Shown here: positions 1 through 6,510 of the stretch, one piece after another
Layout: each line of letters opens with the position of its first letter
Numbering within the stretch: the stretch's first letter is position 1
From: Friedmanniella sp.
GTDB lineage: Bacteria; Actinomycetota; Actinomycetes; Propionibacteriales; Propionibacteriaceae
Direction: 5' to 3'
NCBI GenBank assembly: GCA_025964935.1
Contig: JAOPXW010000297.1
Location: forward strand, 1 to 8,193
DNA length: 8,193 nucleotides
The notes under the pieces: model-generated
The model's input: the letters and a program-made list of their open reading frames with translations, nothing else
Told to the model about the DNA's origin: nothing
Database searches by the model: none
Program-made: the position numbers and the translations under genes

Positions 1-53
1 AGAGCGTCTCCATGGTAAGGAGAAGGTCTGCGGTTCGAATCCGCATGGGGGCC
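1..53 (+). tRNA. tRNA-Thr (anticodon GGT), 3' part, cut by the window edge
   Basis: The visible part begins in the D arm. The anticodon stem pairs TCTCC (7-11) with GGAGA (19-23) around the loop ATGGTAA, giving anticodon GGT at 14-16 after the conserved T33, which reads the Thr codon ACC. The variable loop is 24-28, and the T arm pairs TGCGG (29-33) with CCGCA (41-45) around TTCGAAT. The 3' acceptor strand is TGGGGGC (46-52). The base after it, the discriminator position, is C, and CCA is not encoded. The 5' acceptor half and most of the D arm lie outside the window, so acceptor pairing cannot be checked. Confidence 0.93.
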
Positions 54-144
54 CGGAACTTGAGCTCTGGTGCCACCGCGCACCGGCGGAATACGTCACC
101 CTCACGGGTCGTTGACCGACCAGTCGCCTGGTAGCCGGGACCAC

Positions 145-217
145 AGCGGGATAGCTCAGGCGGTAGAGCAAGCGGCTCATAATCGCTGTGTCGCGGGTTC
201 GAGTCCCGCTCCCGCTA
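145..217 (+). tRNA. tRNA-Met (anticodon CAT), elongator type
   Basis: A full cloverleaf can be drawn. The acceptor pairs AGCGGGA (145-151) with TCCCGCT (210-216), the D stem GCTC/GAGC is at 154-157 and 166-169, the anticodon stem is 171-175/183-187 with one G-T pair, and the loop CTCATAA gives anticodon CAT at 178-180. The T stem GCGGG/CCCGC encloses TTCGAGT. The discriminator is A217 and CCA is not encoded. Position 1 pairs with 72 (A-T) and the anticodon stem lacks the three G-C pairs of initiator tRNA, so this is not tRNA-fMet. A lysidine-modified tRNA-Ile(CAT) is the alternative; the position just before rpmG favours elongator Met, as is usual in actinobacteria. Confidence 0.93.
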
Positions 218-243
218 CCGATCGGCAGCACCACGCAGGACGG

Positions 244-257
244 GTCCCCCCGGGGAC
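244..257 (+). other. small hairpin between tRNA-Met and rpmG
   Basis: GTCCC (244-248) pairs with GGGAC (253-257) around a four-base loop, 26 bases past tRNA-Met. It could be a weak terminator or a tRNA 3'-processing barrier. There is no T tract. The stem is only five pairs, so a chance occurrence in GC-rich DNA is possible. Confidence 0.25.
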
Positions 258-316
258 TGACGCTCGAGCATCACCCAGTCGGTTCGAGCACATCGAGAAG
301 ATCGAAGGAAACCATC

Positions 317-484
317 ATGGCCAAGAGCTCAGACGTTCGGCCGAAGATCACGCTGGCCTGCACGGAGTGCAAGGAGCGGAACTACATCACCAAGAAGAAC
401 CGGCGGAACGACCCCGACCGGATGGAGCTGAAGAAGTTCTGCCCGCGTTGCCACAGCCACACCGCTCACCGCGAAACCCGCTGA
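317..484 (+). CDS. rpmG: 50S ribosomal protein L33, zinc-binding form
   Basis: A 55-residue basic protein starting [18 protein letters not shown] and ending [10 protein letters not shown]. It is a structural component of the large ribosomal subunit near the E site. Two CxxC pairs, C15/C18 and C42/C45, form the zinc ribbon, which marks the C+ (zinc-containing) paralogue. The length is normal for the family. The ATG at 317 is supported by a Shine-Dalgarno-like GAAGGA at 304-309, seven bases upstream. The frame stays open further upstream, but that stretch overlaps tRNA-Met and is not coding. The gene follows tRNA-Thr and tRNA-Met as in many actinobacteria and may share their transcript; I see no clear promoter of its own. 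A strong hairpin follows at 518-547. Many actinobacteria carry a second, zinc-free L33 elsewhere. Confidence 0.97.
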   Translation: MAKSSDVRPKITLACTECKERNYITKKNRRNDPDRMELKKFCPRCHSHTAHRETR

Positions 485-517
485 GCACCAGTCCCACCGT
501 GGGTCCTCGACCCTCAC

Positions 518-547
518 CAGAGCCGTCCGCTGCTGCGGGCGGCTCTG
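518..547 (+). terminator. strong hairpin terminator after rpmG, without a T tract
   Basis: CAGAGCCGTCCGC (518-530) pairs with GCGGGCGGCTCTG (535-547) around the loop TGCT. That makes 13 pairs, 12 Watson-Crick and one G-T. It lies 34 bases after the rpmG stop. The absence of a T tract is common for actinobacterial hairpin terminators. It ends 17 bases before the preferred start of the chelatase gene, so it may also limit readthrough into that gene. Confidence 0.75.
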
Positions 548-564
548 CTGCGTCCTCCCCCTCG

Positions 565-1260
565 GTGCAGGCTGTGCCCCTGGTGGGTCTCGCCCACGGC
601 AGCCGGCACCCCCGCGGGGCCGCCGCCATCGAACGGCTGATGACCGGGGCCGGCTCGGCCGCCGGGCTCGACGCCCGACCCGCCTACCTCGACCTGGCCC
701 AGCCCGACCTGGAGACCGTGGTGCGGGACCTGGCTGCGGCCGGACACCGCGCGGCCGTGGTGGTCCCGCTGCTGTTCACCTCGGCCTTCCACGCCACCGT
801 CGACGTCCCCGAGGCCGTGCAGACGGCGGCGGACGCGGTCGGGCTGGAGCTCGTGGTCACCGACATCCTCGGGACCGGTGACGACCTCGCCGCGCTGCTG
901 GCCGGCGTGCTGGCCGACGCCGGGGTGCCGTCCGGCACCTCGGTCCTGCTGCTCGCGGTCGGGTCCTCCAAGCCCGCGGCCAACGCCGCCGTCGCGGACC
1001 TGGCCCAGCGGCTGGCCGAGGGACGGGAGGCCCCCGTACGCGCCGCCTTCGGCACCTGCGACCCCCGGGCCGCCGACGTCCTCCCCGACCTGCCCGGGCC
1101 GGTGGCCGTGCTGCCGCTGTTCCTCTCCGACGGCCTGCTGCTCGACCCGGTCCGCCGGCTGGCCACCGAGCGGGGCCTGACCATGCTGGAGCCGCTCGGC
1201 GAGCGGGCCGCGCCCCTGGTGCTGGAGCGCTACCGGAGCGTCCTGCCCCGCCTCGGTTAG
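565..1260 (+). CDS. CbiX/SirB-like sirohydrochlorin chelatase family protein
   Basis: About 231 residues. The first half carries the chelatase signature: LVGLAHGSRHPRG with H11 and HGSR at 11-14, then VVPLLFTSAFHATVDVPEAV with H76 and D80. The two His are the expected metal and tetrapyrrole ligands of the class II chelatase fold. The second half repeats the fold (LLLAVGSSKPAANAAVADL and later VAVLPLFLSDGLLLDPVRR) but lacks the His of HGS, which reads VGS. Family members insert Fe2+ or Co2+ into sirohydrochlorin for siroheme or cobalamin. No other siroheme or B12 gene is in the window, so substrate and metal are open. The start is uncertain: in-frame GTG codons at 499, 565, 574 and 583, none with a clear ribosome binding site. 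I chose 565 because 499 would place the rpmG terminator inside the gene. It ends 9 bases before hadA and is a lineage-specific insert between rpmG and hadA. Confidence 0.85.
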   Translation: MQAVPLVGLAHGSRHPRGAAAIERLMTGAGSAAGLDARPAYLDLAQPDLETVVRDLAAAGHRAAVVVPLLFTSAFHATVDVPEAVQTAADAVGLELVVTDILGTGDDLAALLAGVLADAGVPSGTSVLLLAVGSSKPAANAAVADLAQRLAEGREAPVRAAFGTCDPRAADVLPDLPGPVAVLPLFLSDGLLLDPVRRLATERGLTMLEPLGERAAPLVLERYRSVLPRLG

Positions 1261-1263
1261 CGT
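1258..1263 (+). promoter_or_regulatory. candidate -10 box for a leaderless hadA transcript
   Basis: TAGCGT fits the actinobacterial TAnnnT -10 motif. It sits at -12 to -7 relative to the A of the hadA ATG (1270), which would make the start codon the first transcribed base. It overlaps the TAG stop of the chelatase gene. The nine bases between the genes contain no Shine-Dalgarno sequence, which agrees with a leaderless start. No good -35 hexamer is seen. Confidence 0.42.
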
Positions 1264-1269
1264 TACCCC

Positions 1270-1695
1270 ATGGCCATCTCCGCAACACACGCCGGCCGGA
1301 GCTATCCGCCGACCGCCCCGTACGAGGTGTCGGCCGCCAAGATCGCCGAGTTCGCGGCGGCTCTGGGGGACGACTCCCCGGCGTACGGGGGTGCCGACCC
1401 GATCGCCCCACCCACCTTCGTGGCCGTCATCTCCGCGACCGCGTGGGAGTCGATGTTCGCCGACCCCGAGCTCGACCTGGCGCTGCGCCGGGTGGTGCAC
1501 GGCGACCAGCGCTTCAGCTACGTCCGGCCGCTGCGGGCCGGCGACACCATCGTGGCCACCCTGACCATCGACAAGGTCCGGGTCCGGGCGGGCTCGGAGA
1601 TCATCACGTCCTCGGTGGCGGTCGCCACCGTCGGCGGCGAGACCATCTGCACCGCCCAGTCCACCTTCTTCCACTCCCGCGAGGTGGCCTCATGA
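1270..1695 (+). CDS. hadA: HadA-like MaoC-family (3R)-hydroxyacyl-ACP dehydratase subunit
   Basis: A 141-residue hot-dog fold protein of the HadA/UPF0336 (FAS1-like dehydratase) family. Typical blocks are YEVSAAKIAEFAAALGDDSPAY (residues 18-39), APPTFVAVI (46-54), HGDQRFSYVRPLRAGDTI (77-94) and the C-terminal strand with CTAQSTFFHSRE (127-138). The region matching the catalytic Asp/His site of HadB lacks the NPIH motif, as expected for the subunit that holds the acyl chain while HadB supplies catalysis. It acts in the cytoplasm in fatty-acid elongation, dehydrating 3-hydroxyacyl-ACP as FabZ does elsewhere. No Shine-Dalgarno sequence precedes ATG 1270 and a TAnnnT box is placed for a leaderless mRNA. 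Its stop overlaps the hadB start (ATGA at 1692-1695). The symbol follows the mycobacterial name; the natural acyl chain here is unknown. Confidence 0.9.
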   Translation: MAISATHAGRSYPPTAPYEVSAAKIAEFAAALGDDSPAYGGADPIAPPTFVAVISATAWESMFADPELDLALRRVVHGDQRFSYVRPLRAGDTIVATLTIDKVRVRAGSEIITSSVAVATVGGETICTAQSTFFHSREVAS

Positions 1696-2123
1696 GCGTC
1701 CCCACCCTGGACCGGGCGTCGGTCGGCACGGAGCTGCCCGAGCTCCGGGTCCGCTTCACCCGGCAGACCCTGGTCCGCTACGCCGGCGCCTCGACCGACT
1801 TCAACCCGATCCACTACTCCGGCTACTACGCCGAGAAGGTCGGTCTGCCCGGGGTGATCGCCCACGGGCTGCTGACCATGGGGTCGGCGCTGCGGGTGGT
1901 GACCGACTGGGTGGGTGACCCGACCCGGGTCACGGGCTACTTCGTCCGGTTCACCAAGCCGGTGGTGGTCCCCGACGACGAGGACGGGACCGAGGTGGTC
2001 TTCACCGCCGTCGTCTCGGCCGTGGACGGGACCCGTGTGACCGTGTCGATCGAGGCCGTGGCCGACGGTCAGAAGGTGCTGGGTGCCGCCCGCGCCGAGG
2101 TCGAGCTCGGCGAGGACGCATGA
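1692..2123 (+). CDS. hadB: HadB-like MaoC-family dehydratase, catalytic subunit
   Basis: A 143-residue MaoC-like hot-dog protein. The hydratase-2 signature YAGASTDFNPIHY gives the catalytic Asp36 and His41, followed by GLPGVIAHGLLTMG (51-64), which lines the acyl pocket. It should pair with the HadA-like protein encoded just upstream to form the dehydratase heterodimer of the fatty-acid elongation cycle. Translation is probably coupled: the ATG shares bases with the hadA stop (ATGA). It also has a good Shine-Dalgarno, GAGGTG at 1681-1686. Its own stop overlaps the murB start in the same way. No hadC follows; hadC belongs to mycolate-making genera, so this suggests ordinary fatty-acid synthesis in a non-mycolate organism. 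Confidence 0.93.
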   Translation: MSVPTLDRASVGTELPELRVRFTRQTLVRYAGASTDFNPIHYSGYYAEKVGLPGVIAHGLLTMGSALRVVTDWVGDPTRVTGYFVRFTKPVVVPDDEDGTEVVFTAVVSAVDGTRVTVSIEAVADGQKVLGAARAEVELGEDA

Positions 2124-3175
2124 CCGTGCCCGGTCCGGACGCGGCCACCGCCGGCACCCGGCTGGCCGACCTGACCACGCTGCGGGTCGGCGGTCCGGCC
2201 CGGAACCTGGTGGTGGCCCGCACCGAGGCCGAGCTGGTCGAGACCGTCCGGGCCCTGGACGCGGCCGGGCAGCCGGTGCTGGTGCTCGGCGGCGGCTCCA
2301 ACCTGCTGGTCGGCGACGAGGGCTTCGACGGCACCGTGGTGCAGGTCGCGACCCGCGGGATCGGGGAGGACGTGGAGTCCTGCTCGGGTGCCGTGCTCAC
2401 CGTCGCCGCGGGGGAGCCGTGGGACGAGCTGGTGGCCAGCGCCGTGGCCCGGGAGTACTCCGGTCTGGAGGCGATGTCGGGGATCCCCGGGCTGACCGGC
2501 GGCACCCCGATCCAGAACGTCGGGGCCTACGGGGCCGACGTCAGTCAGGTGATCAGCATGGTCCGCACCTGGGACCGGCACACCGGGCAGCGTCGGACCT
2601 TCTTCCCCCTCGACTGCGGCTTCGGCTACCGCACCTCGCGGTTCAAGGCCGAGCCCGGTCGCTACGTGGTGCTCTCGGTCACCTTCCAGCTCAAGCTGGG
2701 GTCGCTCTCGGCCCCGGTCCGCTACCCCGAGCTGGCCCGGGTCCTCGGCGTACAGCCGGGGGAGCGCGCCCCCATCGGCGAGGTCCGCGACGCCGTCCTG
2801 GGCCTGCGGGCCGGCAAGGGGATGCTGCTCGACGAGGCCGACCCGGACTCCTGGAGCGCCGGCTCGTTCTTCACCAACCCCCTGCTCAGCCCGGACCAGG
2901 CGGCGCTGCTGCCGGCCGAGGCTCCCCGCTACCCCCAGTCCGACGGCACGGTCAAGACCAGCGCCGCCTGGCTGATCGAGCACGCGGGCTTCGCCCGCGG
3001 CTACGGCACCGGTCCGGCTCGGGTCTCGGGCAAGCACACCCTGGCCCTGACCAACCGGGGCGGGGCCGCCGCGGCCGACGTGCTCGCGCTGGCCCGGGAG
3101 ATCCGCGGCGGGGTGGGGGAACGCTTCGGGGTCATTTTGGTTCCCGAGCCCGTACTGGTTGGCTGTTCCCTGTGA
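2120..3175 (+). CDS. murB: UDP-N-acetylenolpyruvoylglucosamine reductase MurB
   Basis: A 351-residue flavoenzyme that reduces UDP-GlcNAc-enolpyruvate to UDP-MurNAc with NADPH, the second committed step of peptidoglycan synthesis in the cytoplasm. The FAD-binding blocks are TLRVGGPARNLVVA (20-33), VLGGGSNLLVGDEGF (55-69) and GIPGLTGGTPIQNVGAYGA (121-139). Catalytic residues visible are Arg171 in YRTSRFK, Ser249 in SAGSFFTNP (the proton donor) and Glu343 in VPEPVLVG. The Tyr loop and GSFFTNP form indicate the type I subfamily. Length and domains are complete. The ATG overlaps the hadB stop, with GAGGA at 2112-2116 as a close ribosome binding site. hadA-hadB-murB is the usual actinobacterial order. 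The last four bases (GTGA) overlap the start of treZ, which is not part of that usual order. Confidence 0.97.
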   Translation: MTVPGPDAATAGTRLADLTTLRVGGPARNLVVARTEAELVETVRALDAAGQPVLVLGGGSNLLVGDEGFDGTVVQVATRGIGEDVESCSGAVLTVAAGEPWDELVASAVAREYSGLEAMSGIPGLTGGTPIQNVGAYGADVSQVISMVRTWDRHTGQRRTFFPLDCGFGYRTSRFKAEPGRYVVLSVTFQLKLGSLSAPVRYPELARVLGVQPGERAPIGEVRDAVLGLRAGKGMLLDEADPDSWSAGSFFTNPLLSPDQAALLPAEAPRYPQSDGTVKTSAAWLIEHAGFARGYGTGPARVSGKHTLALTNRGGAAAADVLALAREIRGGVGERFGVILVPEPVLVGCSL

Positions 3176-4941
3176 GTGCTGCACCCTTTGCTGTCTGGGC
3201 CCCCCTTCCCGCCTCGGTCACCCTGGTGGTCCGGGAGATCGGCGAGACCGAGGGCCAGAAGATCCCGATGCGGCAGGCCGAGGAGGGCTGGTGGGAGCCG
3301 GACGCCCCGCTGCCGGGCGGCGGCCGCGGTGAGCTGGAGTACGGCTACCTCCTCGACGGCAGCGACACAGTGCTGGCCGACCCGCGCTCGCGGCGGCAGG
3401 TCGACGGGGTGCACGGCTGGTCCCGGACCTACGACGCGGCCTCCTTCGCCTGGACCGACGACACCTGGAACGGCCGGCAGCTCGCCGGCAGCATCATCTA
3501 CGAGCTGCACGTGGGCACCTTCACCCCCGACGGCACCCTGGACGCCGCGATCGGGCGGCTCGACCACCTCGTACGCCTCGGGGTCGACTTCGTCGAGCTG
3601 ATGCCGGTCAACGCCTTCAACGGCGACCACAACTGGGGCTACGACGGCGTCCTCTGGTACGCCGTGCACGAGGCGTACGGCGGCCCGGCGGCCTACCAGC
3701 GCTTCGTCGACGCCTGCCACGGGGTCGGCCTGGGCGTGATCCAGGACGTGGTCTACAACCACCTGGGCCCGAGCGGGAACTACCTGCCGCAGTTCGGTCC
3801 CTACCTGAACGAGGGCGGGTCCAACACCTGGGGCGACTCGCCCAACCTGGACGGTGAGGACTCCGACGAGGTCCGCCGCTACATCATCGACAACGCCGTG
3901 ATGTGGCTGCGGGACTACCACGTCGACGGGCTGCGACTGGACGCGGTGCACGCGCTGCACGACACCCGTGCGACCCACCTGCTGGAGGAGCTCTCGATCG
4001 AGACCGAGGCGCTCAGCGCCTTCGTCGGACGCCCGCTGCCGCTGATCGCGGAGTCCGACCTGAACGACCCGCGGCTGATCACCGCCCGCGAGGGCGGGGG
4101 CTACGGGCTGACCGGTCAGTGGAACGACGACTTCCACCACGCCCTCTACGTCAGCCTGACCGGGGACACGACCGGCTACTACGCCGACTTCGAATCCCTG
4201 GCGGCGCTGGGCAAGGTGTTCGAGAACGGGTTCTTCCACGACGGCACCCGGTCGACCTTCCGCGGCCGCACCCACGGGCACCCGATCGACACCCTGCGGA
4301 CGCCGACCTGGCGGCTGGTGGTCTGCTCCGACAACCACGACCAGATCGGCAACCGGGCCGCCGGTGAGCGGCTGTCGGACAAGCTGAGCCCGCAGCAGCA
4401 GGCGCTGGCCGCACTGGTCACCCTGCTCAGCCCCTTCACCCCGATGATCTTCATGGGGGAGGAGTGGGGCGCCAGCACCCCGTGGCGGTTCTTCACCTCC
4501 CACCCCGAGCCGGAGCTGGCCGAGGCGGTCCGCAGCGGGCGGCTGGAGGAGTTCGCGCAGATGGAGTGGGACGTCGCCAACGTGCCCGACCCGCAGGACG
4601 ACTCCACCTACCAGAGCTCCAAGCTGGACTGGGACGAGCTGCAGCAGCCCGTGCACGCCGACCTGCTGGCCCAAACCGAGGCCCTGATCAAGATCCGGCG
4701 CACCTACCCCGACTTCACCGACCCCCGGTTCGACCAGGGCCGGGCCACCTCCGACGACGAGGGCGGCTGGCTGCTGGTGCAGCGCGGGTCCATGACGCTG
4801 GCGGTCAACTTCAGCGACGCGGCCACCGGGGTGCCGGTCGAGCGGCCGCTGGAGCCGGTCTACGTGATCGGGGAGGCCGAGGTGGACGGCGACCTGGTCC
4901 GGCTCGGCGCCCACAGCGCGCTGGTCGCCCGCACCCCGTGA
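3172..4941 (+). CDS. treZ: malto-oligosyltrehalose trehalohydrolase TreZ (GH13)
   Basis: A 589-residue GH13 enzyme that releases trehalose from maltooligosyl-trehalose in the TreY-TreZ pathway. It has an N-terminal beta domain starting VSAAPFAVWAPLPASV (like the family's FxVWAP opening), a link to the barrel at IIYELHVGTFTPDG (108-121), and then a (beta/alpha)8 barrel. GH13 regions: DVVYNH (192-197), GLRLDAVH with nucleophile Asp257, LIAESD with acid/base Glu294, and CSDNHDQIGNR (385-395) with the third acid Asp390. HGHPID (368-373) and MGEEWGAS (428-435) are also TreZ-like. A C-terminal beta domain ends at TP. The GTG start at 3172 overlaps the murB stop (GTGA); the frame stays open upstream inside murB, but that is not TreZ-like. 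There is no clear Shine-Dalgarno sequence, so reinitiation after murB is likely. treX and treY are absent here. GlgB is an alternative, but CSDNHDQIGNR favours TreZ. Confidence 0.93.
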   Translation: MSAAPFAVWAPLPASVTLVVREIGETEGQKIPMRQAEEGWWEPDAPLPGGGRGELEYGYLLDGSDTVLADPRSRRQVDGVHGWSRTYDAASFAWTDDTWNGRQLAGSIIYELHVGTFTPDGTLDAAIGRLDHLVRLGVDFVELMPVNAFNGDHNWGYDGVLWYAVHEAYGGPAAYQRFVDACHGVGLGVIQDVVYNHLGPSGNYLPQFGPYLNEGGSNTWGDSPNLDGEDSDEVRRYIIDNAVMWLRDYHVDGLRLDAVHALHDTRATHLLEELSIETEALSAFVGRPLPLIAESDLNDPRLITAREGGGYGLTGQWNDDFHHALYVSLTGDTTGYYADFESLAALGKVFENGFFHDGTRSTFRGRTHGHPIDTLRTPTWRLVVCSDNHDQIGNRAAGERLSDKLSPQQQALAALVTLLSPFTPMIFMGEEWGASTPWRFFTSHPEPELAEAVRSGRLEEFAQMEWDVANVPDPQDDSTYQSSKLDWDELQQPVHADLLAQTEALIKIRRTYPDFTDPRFDQGRATSDDEGGWLLVQRGSMTLAVNFSDAATGVPVERPLEPVYVIGEAEVDGDLVRLGAHSALVARTP

Positions 4942-4951
4942 GTTCTGGAGA

Positions 4952-4981
4952 AGATCCGGCTCGGACTACCGCGCCGGATCT
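4952..4981. terminator. shared hairpin terminator between convergent treZ and acyl-CoA ligase genes
   Basis: AGATCCGGC (4952-4960) pairs perfectly with GCCGGATCT (4973-4981). After one mismatch the stem continues with CGG/CCG around the tetraloop ACTA (4965-4968). It starts 11 bases after the treZ stop and lies 27 bases past the acyl-CoA ligase stop, so it can act from both sides. There is no T tract on either strand. Confidence 0.72.
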
Positions 4982-5007
4982 CCGCCACAACTGCCGCCGG
5001 GGCCGGC

Positions 5008-6504
5008 TCAGACGTCCAGCTTGATCTCGCGCTTGAGGATCTTGCCGGTCGGACCCTTCGGGATGACCCCGAAGCGGATGATGCGCGGGAACTTGTACGC
5101 CGCGATCTGGTCCTGCACGAAGGCCCGGAGCTCCTCCTCGGTGGCCTGCGCCCCCTCCTTCAGGGTGACCAGGGCCGCGATCTCCTCGCCGTGCACGGAG
5201 TCGGGGACCCCGACGACGGCGGCCTCGGCCCCGGCGGGGTGGGTGTAGAGGACCTCCTCCCCCTCGCGCGGGTACACGTTGAAGCCGTTGCGGATGATCA
5301 TGTCCTTCTTGCGGTCGACGATGAAGTAGAAGCCGTCCTCGTCACGGGTGGCCAGGTCCCCGGTGTGGAACCACCCGTCGCGGATCGCCTGGGCGGTGGC
5401 CTCGGGGTTGCGCCAGTAGCCCTTCATGATGTTCTCGCCGCGGATGACGATCTCCCCGATCTCCCCGGGGGCGACGTCGTGGTCGTCCTCGTCCCGGAGG
5501 GCGAACTCGACGCCCCGGATCGGGGTCCCCACCGACCCGGGCTTGGTCGGCACGCCGGGATGGTTGAAGGAGGCCACCGGGGAGGTCTCCGACAGCCCGT
5601 ACCCCTCGAGCAAGGGGAAGCCGAAGGTGCGCTCCACCGCCCGGAGCACCTCCACCGGCAGGGACGCGCCGCCGGAGGCGCCGACCCGGACCGAGGAGGT
5701 GTCGAACCGGTCCAGGTCGGGGACGGCCAGCAGCGCCATGTACATGGTGGGGACGCCGAGGAAGATGGTGACGCGCTCGGCTCCGATGATCTCCAGGGCC
5801 TGCTGGCCGTCGAACTTGGGCAGCAGGGCCAGGCACGCCCCGCCGGCCATCGCCGCGTTCAGCCCGCACGTCTGCCCGAAGGAGTGGAACAGCGGGAGCC
5901 CGCCGAACAGGGTGTCCCCGGGCCCGTTGGGCATCAGGGTCTCCACCGTGGTGAGGGCGTTGGTGCGGAGGTTGTCGTGGGTGAGCTCGGCACCCTTGGG
6001 CTGACCGGTGGTGCCGGAGGTGTAGAGGATGACGGCGGTGTCGTCGGGGCCCCGGTCGGCGACCTCGGTAGTGGCCTGCGCCGCGGCGAGCATCGCGTCG
6101 AACTCACCGGGCACGGTCACGATCACCTCGGTGCCGGTGGTGGCGGCCGCCTTGTGCGCCTCCTCGGCGAACAGCGGGAAGACGACCGCGACCTTGGCCC
6201 CGGAGTCCCGCCAGGTGTAGGCGACCTCGCCGGCCTTGAGCAGCGGGTTCATCGGCACCACGACGGCCCCGAGCCGCAGGATCGCGTAGTAGACGATCGG
6301 GAAATAGGCCACGTTGGGCATCACCATGGCCACGCGATCACCGGCCACCACGCCCCGCTCGGCCAGGACGGTGGCGAAGCGGGCGGCGGCGGCGTCGAGG
6401 GCGCCGTACGACACGATCGTCCCGCCCTGCTTGATGGCGGGCAGGTTCGGATCGGTGGCGGCCCGGGTGCTGACCCAGGTCGCAATGTTCGACGTCGTTG
6501 TCAT
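5008..6504 (-). CDS. long-chain fatty acid-CoA ligase (AMP-binding, FadD-like)
   Basis: A 498-residue member of the adenylate-forming (ANL) family, which activates a carboxylic acid with ATP to an acyl-AMP and then an acyl-CoA. The P-loop-like motif is YTSGTTGQPKG (161-171); further motifs are LPLFHSFG (203-210), the aromatic and adenine-site motif EGYGLSETSP (300-309), WFHTGDLA (378-385), the domain hinge around DRKKDMI (397-403) and the catalytic Lys488 in PKGPTGKILKREI. The overall pattern resembles medium/long-chain acyl-CoA synthetases; the exact substrate is inferred. In the C-terminal block NVYPREGEEVLYTHPAG, Gly replaces the usual Val/Ile and Val at two places. The gene is convergent with treZ and divergent from the aminotransferase. 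The ATG has no clear Shine-Dalgarno sequence, and a -10 box is placed for a leaderless mRNA. There is no signal peptide. Confidence 0.93.
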   Translation of the reverse strand: MTTTSNIATWVSTRAATDPNLPAIKQGGTIVSYGALDAAAARFATVLAERGVVAGDRVAMVMPNVAYFPIVYYAILRLGAVVVPMNPLLKAGEVAYTWRDSGAKVAVVFPLFAEEAHKAAATTGTEVIVTVPGEFDAMLAAAQATTEVADRGPDDTAVILYTSGTTGQPKGAELTHDNLRTNALTTVETLMPNGPGDTLFGGLPLFHSFGQTCGLNAAMAGGACLALLPKFDGQQALEIIGAERVTIFLGVPTMYMALLAVPDLDRFDTSSVRVGASGGASLPVEVLRAVERTFGFPLLEGYGLSETSPVASFNHPGVPTKPGSVGTPIRGVEFALRDEDDHDVAPGEIGEIVIRGENIMKGYWRNPEATAQAIRDGWFHTGDLATRDEDGFYFIVDRKKDMIIRNGFNVYPREGEEVLYTHPAGAEAAVVGVPDSVHGEEIAALVTLKEGAQATEEELRAFVQDQIAAYKFPRIIRFGVIPKGPTGKILKREIKLDV

Positions 6505-6510
6505 GCACCG

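Noticed and set aside
145..217. Initiator tRNA-fMet
   Set aside because: The first acceptor pair is A-T rather than a mismatch, and the anticodon stem lacks the three G-C pairs.
188..316. Longer rpmG starting inside tRNA-Met
   Set aside because: It overlaps the tRNA, and the L33 family begins at the ATG at 317, which has a good ribosome binding site.
70..564. N-terminal extension of the chelatase frame
   Set aside because: It would run across tRNA-Met, rpmG and its terminator; the translation is low complexity and unrelated to the chelatase fold.
485..564. Cobalamin riboswitch ahead of the chelatase gene
   Set aside because: The space is too short, is filled by a simple hairpin, and has no B12-box-like sequence.
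2083..3171. N-terminal extension of the treZ frame through murB
   Set aside because: The frame is open only because of GC-rich codon bias; the translation is Arg/Pro/Gly-rich with no family features and overlaps a well-supported murB.
3001..4914. Long minus-strand open frame opposite treZ
   Set aside because: It is a shadow of the biased third codon positions of treZ; the translation is Val/Gly/Gln/His-rich with no recognisable domain.
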